7,787 nucleotides of DNA from Commensalibacter sp963921845 (GTDB lineage Bacteria; Pseudomonadota; Alphaproteobacteria; Acetobacterales; Acetobacteraceae), in NCBI RefSeq assembly GCF_963921845.1, contig NZ_CAWUGZ010000119.1, positions 1-7,787 on the forward strand. Reading direction: 5' to 3'. Positions 1-5,687 of this stretch are shown in pieces. Position 1 is the stretch's first letter, and every line of letters begins with the position of its first letter. A program made the position numbers and the translations under genes. Under the pieces are notes generated by a model. It searched no databases, was not told the origin of the DNA, and was given only the letters and a program-made list of their open reading frames with translations.

Positions 1-180
1 AGTAAAAGCTGTAATGTAAACGTAATCTAGTCAATTTTTTAGTATAAATTAATTATTTTTATAGCGGGCCTTATTGTAGTCTATTTGACCTTTAGATTTA
101 TAATTTTTAAAATGAAAAAATGTTATAAATTAATTGCGTAATCAAAGAAAATTATTCCTGCATTGTCATGCTATAAAATT
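1..180. other. AT-rich non-coding region downstream of the TonB-dependent receptor
   Basis: No convincing coding region is seen. The stretch lies 3' of the minus-strand receptor gene. I could not find a strong GC-rich hairpin followed by a T run that would end that transcript; the only small stem is GCAT/ATGC (160-163 with 168-171), too weak to call. A 12-base direct repeat, TATAAATTAATT, occurs at 43-54 and 124-135, but in DNA this AT-rich it may be chance. A sigma70-like promoter on the plus strand is listed separately. Confidence 0.5.
85..113 (+). promoter_or_regulatory. possible sigma70 promoter reading toward the receptor 3' end
   Basis: TTGACC (85-90) and TAAAAT (108-113) are separated by exactly 17 nt and each matches the -35/-10 consensus at five of six positions. 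Transcription would start near 120 and run antisense into the receptor gene that ends at 181. There is no plus-strand gene downstream to serve, so this is either an antisense or small-RNA promoter or a chance match in AT-rich DNA. Confidence 0.25.
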
Positions 181-2367
181 TCAATATATAAATCTTAGTT
201 TAAAGTAAAAATTTCTTCCCATTTCTGGATAGCCTGCCGCCAATTGGTAATTTTGATCAAGTAAGTTGCTTGCCCCTAGACCTAGTTCCAAGCGATCCGT
301 AATGTTATAGTTTGCATCCAAAGCCATATTTACATATTTTCCTGTACGGAAGTAGATGTCGCCTGAACTATCCGTGGTCCAACGATTAGAAGCAATATCT
401 AAACTAGGCATAAGCCTTAATTTCGAGGTTGCATTCCAAACCATGTAAATAAAAGCTTTTTGTTTTGGAACGTCCGTCAATTCGACGGACTCATCGCTGG
501 GGTCATGTAACGTTCTGTGTGTATACGTATAATTTCCACCTAAAGTCAATTTCGAAAGCAATTGTATTTCTGTTGAAAGTTCAAAACCAGCATACGTACC
601 GTGTCCTGCGTTTCGGTCTTGAACAACAGGTATGTCTTGATAAATCATAGGAAAAGAAACAATAATATTACTTACTTGAGAAACAAAAACGTCCCCAGCA
701 ACCACAACGTTTTTAAAGTTGTGACTGGCGCCCACTTCGTAATTCTTGGCACGCTCTGGACTTAAAGTAGGATTGGAAATAGCACCACCAAAACGACTGC
801 TAAATCGTTCAAAAAGGGTAGGAAATCGTACTCTATCTGAGAAACTTACATAGGATTTCGTTTTATCGTCTATTTGCCATGCCAAACGGGCTTGACCGTT
901 AAAAGCCCCTTTATTTGCTAAAGGATAATTAATAAGTTTTTTATTATAGCCTTGTGCTTTATCTAAAATACGCCAATCGTAACTTCCTGCGGTAGTCAAT
1001 TGCAATTGTGGTAGAATGTCGTAAGTATTTTCTAGAGCAATGCTATAACTTTCTTCTTCTGATTGTAGATTGGGCTGCCTAATAGGGCCTGGAAAAGATT
1101 GCGTATGTTCATTATGCTGATCCAAGCGACCATAAAAAGTAAAATTTAAAGTATCCTTATCACTAATATCGGCATAAAGTCTCGTATCACCCCCATAAGC
1201 AACGTCATAATAATAACTGTTAAATGCTTTTTTAATGGACTGTGTATTTTCGTTAATATTGTCGTAACTTCGCAATACGTTATCGAAACTATTGCGATAC
1301 AGTCGAAATTTGAGCGTTAGGAGGTCGTTTAATTTTGTGCTGGTCATAAAGGTCAACGAGTCGATATTCCAAGTTGGCCAATCCCAAAACCGTTGTGTTT
1401 TTAAAGGATCAATTGTGTTTACGGGGGCTCCTTTCTCTCCTTGTTGTCTGATATAGCTTAAAACGTATTCGTCCGTTTCATTGGGTGTAAAACCGATTTT
1501 TGTGTTTAAACGCCAATCAAGAGAACCTGAAAGAAGTCTTTTTCCTTTACCTTGAGAAGGCGTAGGTTTGAAATTTGACGATAAATCCGTATGGTCAATA
1601 TTATTTTCATCAAAGCTTAATTGTGCGTACCATTTTTTATGTTTAGTCCCAATATATCCATAAACGTTATAACCTCCGTATCCAGCGTCATGGCCTAAAT
1701 TAATATTGCTTCTAACTTCTGCTTCAAGTTCTTTTTTTGGTTTCCTTGTAACTAAGTTGATCATGCCTCCCATACCGTCAGGTCCGTCTATTACTGAGGC
1801 ATATCCCTTATCGATTTGTATTTCAGCAATATCGGGTGTAACAAACCGGCCAAAATCTAAACGGTTATCGGAAGGCAAGTAAATACGGACACCGTCAATA
1901 AGTAAAGGTACTTGAAATCGGTTGAACCCTCTTACGTATAAGATGCGTTCGTTACGTGAACCTCCCGTATTGGCTACGTTAACGCCAGGAATAACATTGG
2001 CTGCTTGGTCTAATGTATTAAAATTGAAATCATTCATAGCTTTAGCAGAAAGCGTCGATGTTCCAACTAAACTTTTGTTTTGATTTTGTCCATAAACTGT
2101 AATTTCCTCAGAACTACTTTGACCTGGTGTTGTAGCAACGTTCAAAAGTACCTTTGATGAACTATTTTGTTTTGAGGGTGAGGATAGAGAGTTTTTCGTT
2201 TTTTTTGAAAAATAATTTTTTGTAATGTTGTTTAATTTTTTTGTTTCAGGATTTTCGATATTTGAGGAATTTGAAGGCGACGTATCTTTAGCTTTGATAG
2301 AAAAATTATCTAGAGGGTACAATATCAATAAAGGAAAAAAAGTTTGATAAAGGATTTTTTTAATCAT
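181..2367 (-). CDS. TonB-dependent outer-membrane receptor
   Basis: Outer-membrane beta-barrel transporter (728 aa) that would import a scarce ligand such as a metal chelate or cobalamin-like molecule, using TonB/ExbBD energy. Residues 1-26 form a signal peptide (MIKK, hydrophobic core, probable cleavage near SIKA). Residues about 27-86 are a low-complexity Ser/Asn/Lys linker. The TonB box is EEITVYG (87-93). The plug spans about 95-208, with VIPGVNV, RGFNR, PLLIDGVRIY, AEIQIDKGYASVIDG and GGMINLVTRKP. The barrel follows and ends in NLLDQNYQ, GYPEMGRNFYF and a terminal aromatic Tyr, as the BAM machinery expects. The length is typical of the family. No STN signalling domain is visible, so FecA-like signalling is unlikely. 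The ATG is preceded by only a weak AAGAA-like Shine-Dalgarno. The gene is divergent from the small-protein/cytochrome row, which suggests shared regulation. The substrate cannot be read from the sequence; copper or another metal complex is inferred from context only. Confidence 0.93.
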   Translation of the reverse strand: MIKKILYQTFFPLLILYPLDNFSIKAKDTSPSNSSNIENPETKKLNNITKNYFSKKTKNSLSSPSKQNSSSKVLLNVATTPGQSSSEEITVYGQNQNKSLVGTSTLSAKAMNDFNFNTLDQAANVIPGVNVANTGGSRNERILYVRGFNRFQVPLLIDGVRIYLPSDNRLDFGRFVTPDIAEIQIDKGYASVIDGPDGMGGMINLVTRKPKKELEAEVRSNINLGHDAGYGGYNVYGYIGTKHKKWYAQLSFDENNIDHTDLSSNFKPTPSQGKGKRLLSGSLDWRLNTKIGFTPNETDEYVLSYIRQQGEKGAPVNTIDPLKTQRFWDWPTWNIDSLTFMTSTKLNDLLTLKFRLYRNSFDNVLRSYDNINENTQSIKKAFNSYYYDVAYGGDTRLYADISDKDTLNFTFYGRLDQHNEHTQSFPGPIRQPNLQSEEESYSIALENTYDILPQLQLTTAGSYDWRILDKAQGYNKKLINYPLANKGAFNGQARLAWQIDDKTKSYVSFSDRVRFPTLFERFSSRFGGAISNPTLSPERAKNYEVGASHNFKNVVVAGDVFVSQVSNIIVSFPMIYQDIPVVQDRNAGHGTYAGFELSTEIQLLSKLTLGGNYTYTHRTLHDPSDESVELTDVPKQKAFIYMVWNATSKLRLMPSLDIASNRWTTDSSGDIYFRTGKYVNMALDANYNITDRLELGLGASNLLDQNYQLAAGYPEMGRNFYFKLRFIY

Positions 2368-2468
2368 AAGAATCAGTTCTTTTGGCGTCTAAATAAAATA
2401 GCTAAAAATCAAAATGTAAAGAATATAAAGGCCTTAGCTGTTCTTTGCCTTAACTATCGTAAGTTTAA

Positions 2469-2483
2469 AATCTTGGCAAGATT
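2469..2483. promoter_or_regulatory. perfect 15-bp palindrome, candidate operator
   Basis: AATCTTGGCAAGATT reads as AATCTTG-G-CAAGATT: two 7-bp arms that are exact reverse complements around a single base. It lies about 100 bp upstream of the receptor start codon and about 110 bp upstream of the -10 of the opposite operon, so it sits nearer the receptor's promoter. The one-base centre and lack of a stable loop favour a dimeric protein-binding site over an RNA hairpin. The cognate regulator is unknown. Confidence 0.4.
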
Positions 2484-2592
2484 GAAAAAATAATGTGTTT
2501 TTAAAAAAAATTATTGTTGTTTTTTTACTTGAAAATTTTTTTAATAAAAAACTAGAAATATTACGTTTGGGCTGTTTTAATAAATCTATCAG

Positions 2593-2598
2593 TATAAT
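2593..2598 (+). promoter_or_regulatory. candidate -10 element for the small-protein/cytochrome operon
   Basis: A perfect TATAAT lies 42 bases before the 2641 start codon, giving a leader of about 35 nt. The -35 is poor: TTGGGC at 2567-2572 leaves a 20-nt spacer, longer than the usual 16-18. An activator may therefore be needed, or the real -35 is weak. A good ribosome binding site, AGGA (2630-2633), follows 7 nt before the ATG. Confidence 0.4.
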
Positions 2599-2640
2599 AC
2601 TTGTAAGCTCTATTATTTATTACAATTTCAGGATTTAATT

Positions 2641-3159
2641 ATGGTTTTTCGTCGTTTCCTTCTATCCAGTTTGTTTGCCTTACCTTTAATCTCTGCTTCT
2701 GTGCAGGCACATGATGCCAACAAGATTTCGTGCCCTATTGCCTCGCAGGAAGTCTTTTTGTGGCAATCTCCCGTTCCTCAAGCCGCGGTTCAACAGGATC
2801 AACTGTTAAATCAAGCGACGATCGTTGTGAATAAGGCGTATTCAATAACTTTAAAGCCTAAAGATTCCGTACATTTCATCGTTAAACCCGCACGCCTTGC
2901 TGGGAATGCTAGCTATGCGGGCATGTTGCAATTTAATATAGCTCAAAAAGGAATCTATCGTTTTGTAATGGATAGCAAACCTTGGGTTGAAATTGTTGGT
3001 AATCATAAAAAAACGGCTATGGCTCATCATCAATGTGGAAAGCAGTGTAATGGAATTATGAAAGCCATTGATTTTGCTCTTGATCCTGGACAGTATATTT
3101 TAGAAATTTCTGGTAATGGCGAACCAACCGTAAAACTCATGATTAAACCAGTTTTTTGA
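2641..3159 (+). CDS. small secreted Cys/His/Trp protein, paralogue 1 of 2
   Basis: Exported protein of 172 aa with no function I can assign. Residues 1-23 are a clear Sec signal peptide (FRR, hydrophobic core, SVQA cleavage), so the mature protein starts HDANKISCP and should be periplasmic. The mature part looks beta-rich: SYAGMLQFNI (91-100), GIYRF (104-108), PWVEIV (114-119), PGQYILEISG (149-158). Conserved with the downstream paralogue are C31, W41 in a WQ(S/T)P context, W115 in a PW(V/I)(E/D)IV context, H129, and C136 in a CxG context. C31 and C136 may form a disulfide. H129, H130 and C132 add possible metal ligands. From memory, similar short proteins in sphingomonads and acetic acid bacteria are often labelled homogentisate 1,2-dioxygenase; nothing here supports that, since the real enzyme is much longer and cytosolic. 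It is the first gene of a row ending in a di-heme cytochrome. AGGA 7 nt before the ATG supports the start. Confidence 0.85.
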   Translation: MVFRRFLLSSLFALPLISASVQAHDANKISCPIASQEVFLWQSPVPQAAVQQDQLLNQATIVVNKAYSITLKPKDSVHFIVKPARLAGNASYAGMLQFNIAQKGIYRFVMDSKPWVEIVGNHKKTAMAHHQCGKQCNGIMKAIDFALDPGQYILEISGNGEPTVKLMIKPVF

Positions 3160-3185
3160 TTTGTTTTCGCATTCACCTTTTAATA

Positions 3186-3249
3186 AAAAGCCCTATATTC
3201 CAAAACTCTGTGATTTAGCTATCACTACAGTAATTACGGATGGGCTTTT
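3186..3249 (+). terminator. intercistronic stem-loop, possible attenuator or terminator
   Basis: AAAAGCCC (3186-3193) pairs perfectly with GGGCTTTT (3242-3249). The 48-nt interior carries a second stem, GTGAT (3210-3214) with ATCAC (3221-3225), so the RNA could form a long branched hairpin ending in a U run. It lies between the two paralogous small-protein genes and 30 nt before the second start codon. It could partly terminate transcription after the first gene, or stabilise processed mRNA ends. The large loop makes it a poorer terminator than the one near 7460. Confidence 0.4.
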
Positions 3250-3263
3250 ATAAGAATTATTTT

Positions 3264-3269
3264 AAAGGG
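3264..3269 (+). promoter_or_regulatory. ribosome binding site AAAGGG fixing the 3279 start
   Basis: AAAGGG ends 9 nt before the ATG at 3279. The later in-frame ATG at 3379 has no Shine-Dalgarno-like sequence upstream. This identifies 3279 as the ancestral start of the second small-protein gene, although the two positions lie in different reading frames. Confidence 0.55.
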
Positions 3270-3278
3270 TTTGAATCA

Positions 3279-3795
3279 ATGAATTTTAAGCATTCGTTAT
3301 GGGGTCTTTGTCTGTTAACACTCTCTTCTTTAGTTTCACCGATAGGCACAAGCTGAAGACGGTCGTCATGCTTGTCCTATGTCAGGCACTATGTCAATTT
3401 CTTGGCAAACTCCAACCTCAGTTCTTTCGTCACATCAAAAAAGTAATAAAATTGAGATTAGCATTGGAAAAGCCTATTCTTTAGAGCTTCACAACAAATC
3501 CTCTGTACAGTTTGCTGTTAGACCTCAAGAGCCAGGTGGACGTATCAGCTACGCAGGTCTTGTGAGTTTTAATGTAAGGCAAGTGGGGACTTATCGAATT
3601 ATTACAAATGGCAGGCCATGGATTGATATTGTCCAAAAGGGAAAAATTATTGACGCGAAAGCACATCAACATGGAGAAAATTGTCAGGGTGCAGAAAAAA
3701 TTTTAGATTACGCTTTAAGTCCAGGCGACTACGATATGGAAGTGGCTAGCAGTGGAAAGAAAAAAATTAAACTATTTATTATTCCGGTGCTTTAA
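3279..3795 (+). CDS. small secreted Cys/His/Trp protein, paralogue 2, frameshifted in its signal peptide
   Basis: From ATG 3279 the frame gives a good signal-peptide start (MNFKHSLWGLCLLTL...), then hits TGA at 3354-3356 after 25 residues. The frame holding the rest reads AQAEDGRHACPMSG from 3346 to the stop at 3793-3795, but is closed upstream by TAG at 3343-3345. Skipping one base at 3345/3346 (GG) joins the two into a 171-residue protein with a classic AQA cleavage site, nearly the same length as its 172-residue neighbour. It aligns with that neighbour throughout: ACP/SCP, WQ(S/T)P, SYAG, GxYR, PW(I/V)(D/E)IV, AH, CxG and PGxY. Counted on the repaired protein, C32, W42, W114, H129, H131 and C135 are the candidate disulfide, Trp and metal-ligand residues. 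As written, only a signal-less form from ATG 3379 (138 aa) could be made, and it has no ribosome site. Either the gene is newly broken or there is a one-base sequencing error. Its stop lies 9 nt before the cytochrome gene. Confidence 0.75.
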
Positions 3796-3804
3796 GTTCA
3801 AATT

Positions 3805-4740
3805 ATGAATTACAAACTTCATCAGTATGTTGCTAGTGTTTTCTTTTTAGCTCTTTTTACGTCCTATCCAAGTTTAGCCCAGCATTTTTCAACGCCGCCT
3901 TCAAGTACAAGTAATAAACAATTAAAAACAGAAGAGCAATTGGGCCGATTGTTGTTTTATGATGCTGATTTATCACGCGATGGCAGTATGTCGTGCGCAA
4001 CATGCCATCGACAAAAATATGCATTTACGGATGGGAATAAGACGCATCCAGGGGTTAATAATGATCATGGTGTTTTTAACGTCCCTACGTTAAGTAACGT
4101 TGGTGCTTTTAAAAAATTAATGTGGGTTGATGAACCGGTTCATTCTTTGGAAGAGCAAGCCCTCGTTCCTATGACGGGGATAACCCCTGTAGAAATGGGT
4201 ATGCATCATCGTGAAAAGGAAATTGAAAAACGAATTGCTAACAATTCTTGTTATATTAAATTGTTTAATAAAGCTTTTCCAAATCTTGTTGGCAATAAAA
4301 TTGCCCTGCAGACCATAACCCAAGCTATTGCAAGTTTTGAAAGAACGTTAACGAGTGTGCAGAGCCATTGGGATATAAAAGATCACTATACGAATGAAAT
4401 GCAAAAGGGCGAAAGCATTTTTTTTGGTAAAGGTTCTTGCGCAACATGTCACACGCCCCCGTTCTTTACCGATCAAGAGCTTCATCAAATAAATGGTCAA
4501 ATGGGAAAAGCGTATCGTACGCCAACGTTGCGCAATGTTGAATTGACGTCGCCTTATTTCCATGATGGCTCGAAAGCTACGATCAACGAGGCTATTTTGG
4601 GACACGAAACAAAGTATACATCTGTGCCAAAGCTATCCCAACACGATGTATATTATTTAGAGAAATTTCTTGATTCTTTAACCGACATGAATTTTGTTAC
4701 GTCGCCTGATTATGCGTTGCCAGATAAAACGTGTAATTAG
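3805..4740 (+). CDS. MauG/MbnH-like di-heme c-type cytochrome (cytochrome c peroxidase family)
   Basis: Periplasmic di-heme enzyme of 311 aa. Family members reduce peroxide or use it to oxidise a partner protein. Residues 1-25 are a signal peptide (cleavage near SLA-Q). Two CATCH heme-binding motifs lie at 64-68 and 212-216. Family signatures follow in order: GRLLFYDADLSRDGSMSCATCH, NVPTLSNVGAF (92-102), SLEEQALVPM (114-123), PVEMG (128-132), AIASFERTL (174-182), RTPTLRNVELTSPYFHDGS (238-256) and FLDSLTD (288-294). The usual FWDGR is replaced by MWVDEP (106-111), which keeps the probable inter-heme Trp (W107). Q118, P122 and E130 look like the MauG distal-pocket residues Gln103, Pro107 and Glu113, by memory alignment. 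No Met is obvious as sixth ligand of the second heme; H267 or Y271 could serve. The altered FWDGR and the C-terminal LTD...F..SP....P tail resemble the MbnH-type branch more than classical peroxidases. It starts 9 nt after the paralogue gene with no good Shine-Dalgarno, so it is probably co-transcribed and translationally coupled. Family certain; subfamily tentative. Confidence 0.92.
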   Translation: MNYKLHQYVASVFFLALFTSYPSLAQHFSTPPSSTSNKQLKTEEQLGRLLFYDADLSRDGSMSCATCHRQKYAFTDGNKTHPGVNNDHGVFNVPTLSNVGAFKKLMWVDEPVHSLEEQALVPMTGITPVEMGMHHREKEIEKRIANNSCYIKLFNKAFPNLVGNKIALQTITQAIASFERTLTSVQSHWDIKDHYTNEMQKGESIFFGKGSCATCHTPPFFTDQELHQINGQMGKAYRTPTLRNVELTSPYFHDGSKATINEAILGHETKYTSVPKLSQHDVYYLEKFLDSLTDMNFVTSPDYALPDKTCN

Positions 4741-4771
4741 TTTATAAATAGATCTTTTGTGAGTAACTTGG

Positions 4772-5518
4772 TTAACGATTTTTACACATGTGGCAGTTTG
4801 GATTCCGTTCAAAGTGGAAATGATGCTCTTCTGAAGTAAGCGCATTTAAATGATAAAGGGTGCCAATTAAAGTAGAGTGTATTCCCAAAATTAATTTTAA
4901 AGTTTCTGCAGCTTGTTTTGCTCCAATGATTCCTACTAACGGTGCAAATATGCCTGAATAGGAGCAGCTGTCTTGATCAAAACTGTTTTTTCCAAAAAAA
5001 CACGCAAGACAAGGAGAGTGTTCTTGCTTGGGGTCAAAGACAGTTAACTGTCCTTCAAAACGAATAGCTGATCCGAAAATAAGAGGTTTCTTAACGTGCA
5101 AACATACTTCGTTTAATTGCAATCTTGTGGTTATGTTGTCACTACAATCGACGATTGCGTTGTGGTTTTTACTCAGAGTTATTAACTCAGCGGTTGATAA
5201 TCTTTCAGATATGGTTGTTACACGCGTTTCAGGATTTAATTGATTCAAAGCATGGGCCATCGTCTCGACTTTTAATTTTCCAACATCTTGATTTCGGTAT
5301 TGGATTTGTCTTTGTAAATTGGAAAGATCAATAATGTCATCATCTAAAAGTGTTAGATGACCTACACCAGAAGAACTAAGATAAGGAGCAACCGCGCTTC
5401 CTAATCCGCCACAACCAACAATAAGCACTTTACTCGCTAGAATTTTTTCTTGGCCTTTAAGATCGATTTGAGGTAAGAGGATGTGCCTGTTATAGCGTAA
5501 GAGTTGTTTATCGTTCAT
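4772..5518 (-). CDS. MoeB/ThiF-family adenylyltransferase (E1-like)
   Basis: Cytosolic enzyme of 248 aa that adenylates the C-terminal Gly-Gly of a ubiquitin-like sulfur carrier (MoaD for molybdopterin, ThiS for the thiamine thiazole) using ATP. The length matches E. coli MoeB/ThiF and there is no C-terminal rhodanese domain. Visible motifs: RYNRHILLPQ (8-17), nucleotide-binding GCGGLG (35-40), DDDIIDLSNLQRQ (59-71), DCSDN (124-128), zinc-binding C170-x-x-C173 and C242-x-x-C245, and C185 in SCSYSGIFAPLVGIIG, at the place of the ThiF/MoeB active-site Cys. MoeB and ThiF cannot be told apart from this sequence alone, and no moaD, thiS, thiG or moaE neighbour is visible. The start is supported by GGA about 9 nt upstream on the minus strand. 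It converges on the cytochrome gene with a 31-nt gap and no obvious terminator, so transcripts from the two sides may overlap. Confidence 0.93.
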   Translation of the reverse strand: MNDKQLLRYNRHILLPQIDLKGQEKILASKVLIVGCGGLGSAVAPYLSSSGVGHLTLLDDDIIDLSNLQRQIQYRNQDVGKLKVETMAHALNQLNPETRVTTISERLSTAELITLSKNHNAIVDCSDNITTRLQLNEVCLHVKKPLIFGSAIRFEGQLTVFDPKQEHSPCLACFFGKNSFDQDSCSYSGIFAPLVGIIGAKQAAETLKLILGIHSTLIGTLYHLNALTSEEHHFHFERNPNCHMCKNR

Positions 5519-5687
5519 ATTTTTCGATCCATAAAAAATTTTTTAAAGATTAAACTTCCAAACGAAATAACTAGGGCACTATCCATCAAAGTGGCGATGT
5601 TAAACTAATCTTTTTAGATAATGGATTAACGTTTATCAAATCCCTATAACCTAAAAAAAGAAATTTATTGTCTAAGCGGTATATATA
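5519..5687. promoter_or_regulatory. divergent intergenic region between the adenylyltransferase and porin genes
   Basis: These 169 bp must carry the promoters of both flanking genes. An imperfect dyad spans 5601-5635: TAAAC and TAATC on the left match GATTA and GTTTA on the right, with two extra bases in the right arm. A weak plus-strand promoter is possible (TGGATT at 5622-5627, 17 nt, TATAAC at 5645-5650), partly overlapping that dyad. No strong minus-strand promoter was recognised. Confidence 0.3.

Larger units (their letters stand above)
2368..2640. promoter_or_regulatory. divergent intergenic control region
   Basis: This gap separates the divergent receptor and small-protein genes, so it must hold both promoters. 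It is extremely AT-rich, with A- and T-tracts across 2485-2550 that resemble UP elements or bent DNA. It contains a perfect 15-bp dyad (2469-2483) and a perfect TATAAT (2593-2598), both listed separately. A short AAGAA/TTCTT inverted repeat lies at 2368-2381, directly upstream of the receptor start codon. I looked for a Fur-type box (GATAAT-rich 19-mer) and did not see one. Confidence 0.6.

Noticed and set aside
43..135. Direct repeat TATAAATTAATT as an iteron or attachment site
   Set aside because: Only two copies, made only of A and T in AT-rich DNA, with no integrase or replication gene nearby.
2368..2640. Fur box controlling the receptor
   Set aside because: No GATAATGATAATC-like sequence with acceptable matches was found on either strand; the only strong dyad has a different sequence.
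2641..3159. Homogentisate 1,2-dioxygenase, a label often attached to similar short proteins
   Set aside because: The real dioxygenase is cytosolic and far longer; this protein has a signal peptide and no cupin-type iron site is visible.
3342..3356. Programmed +1 frameshift at the end of the signal peptide, like that of prfB
   Set aside because: The stop context is AGC TGA A, without the slippery CTT TGA C or an internal Shine-Dalgarno at the right distance; a mutation or read error is simpler.
3299..3484. Open frame of 61 codons overlapping the second small-protein gene
   Set aside because: It runs in the third frame across both halves of the frameshifted gene, has no ribosome site, and its sequence lacks any family resemblance, whereas the other two frames join into a clear homologue of the neighbour.
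4772..5518. E1-like protein as part of an antiphage ubiquitin-like conjugation system (CBASS or Bil type)
   Set aside because: Its length, the paired zinc CxxC motifs and the RYNRHILLPQ start match housekeeping MoeB/ThiF, and no cyclase, E2, JAB protease or ubiquitin-like gene is nearby.
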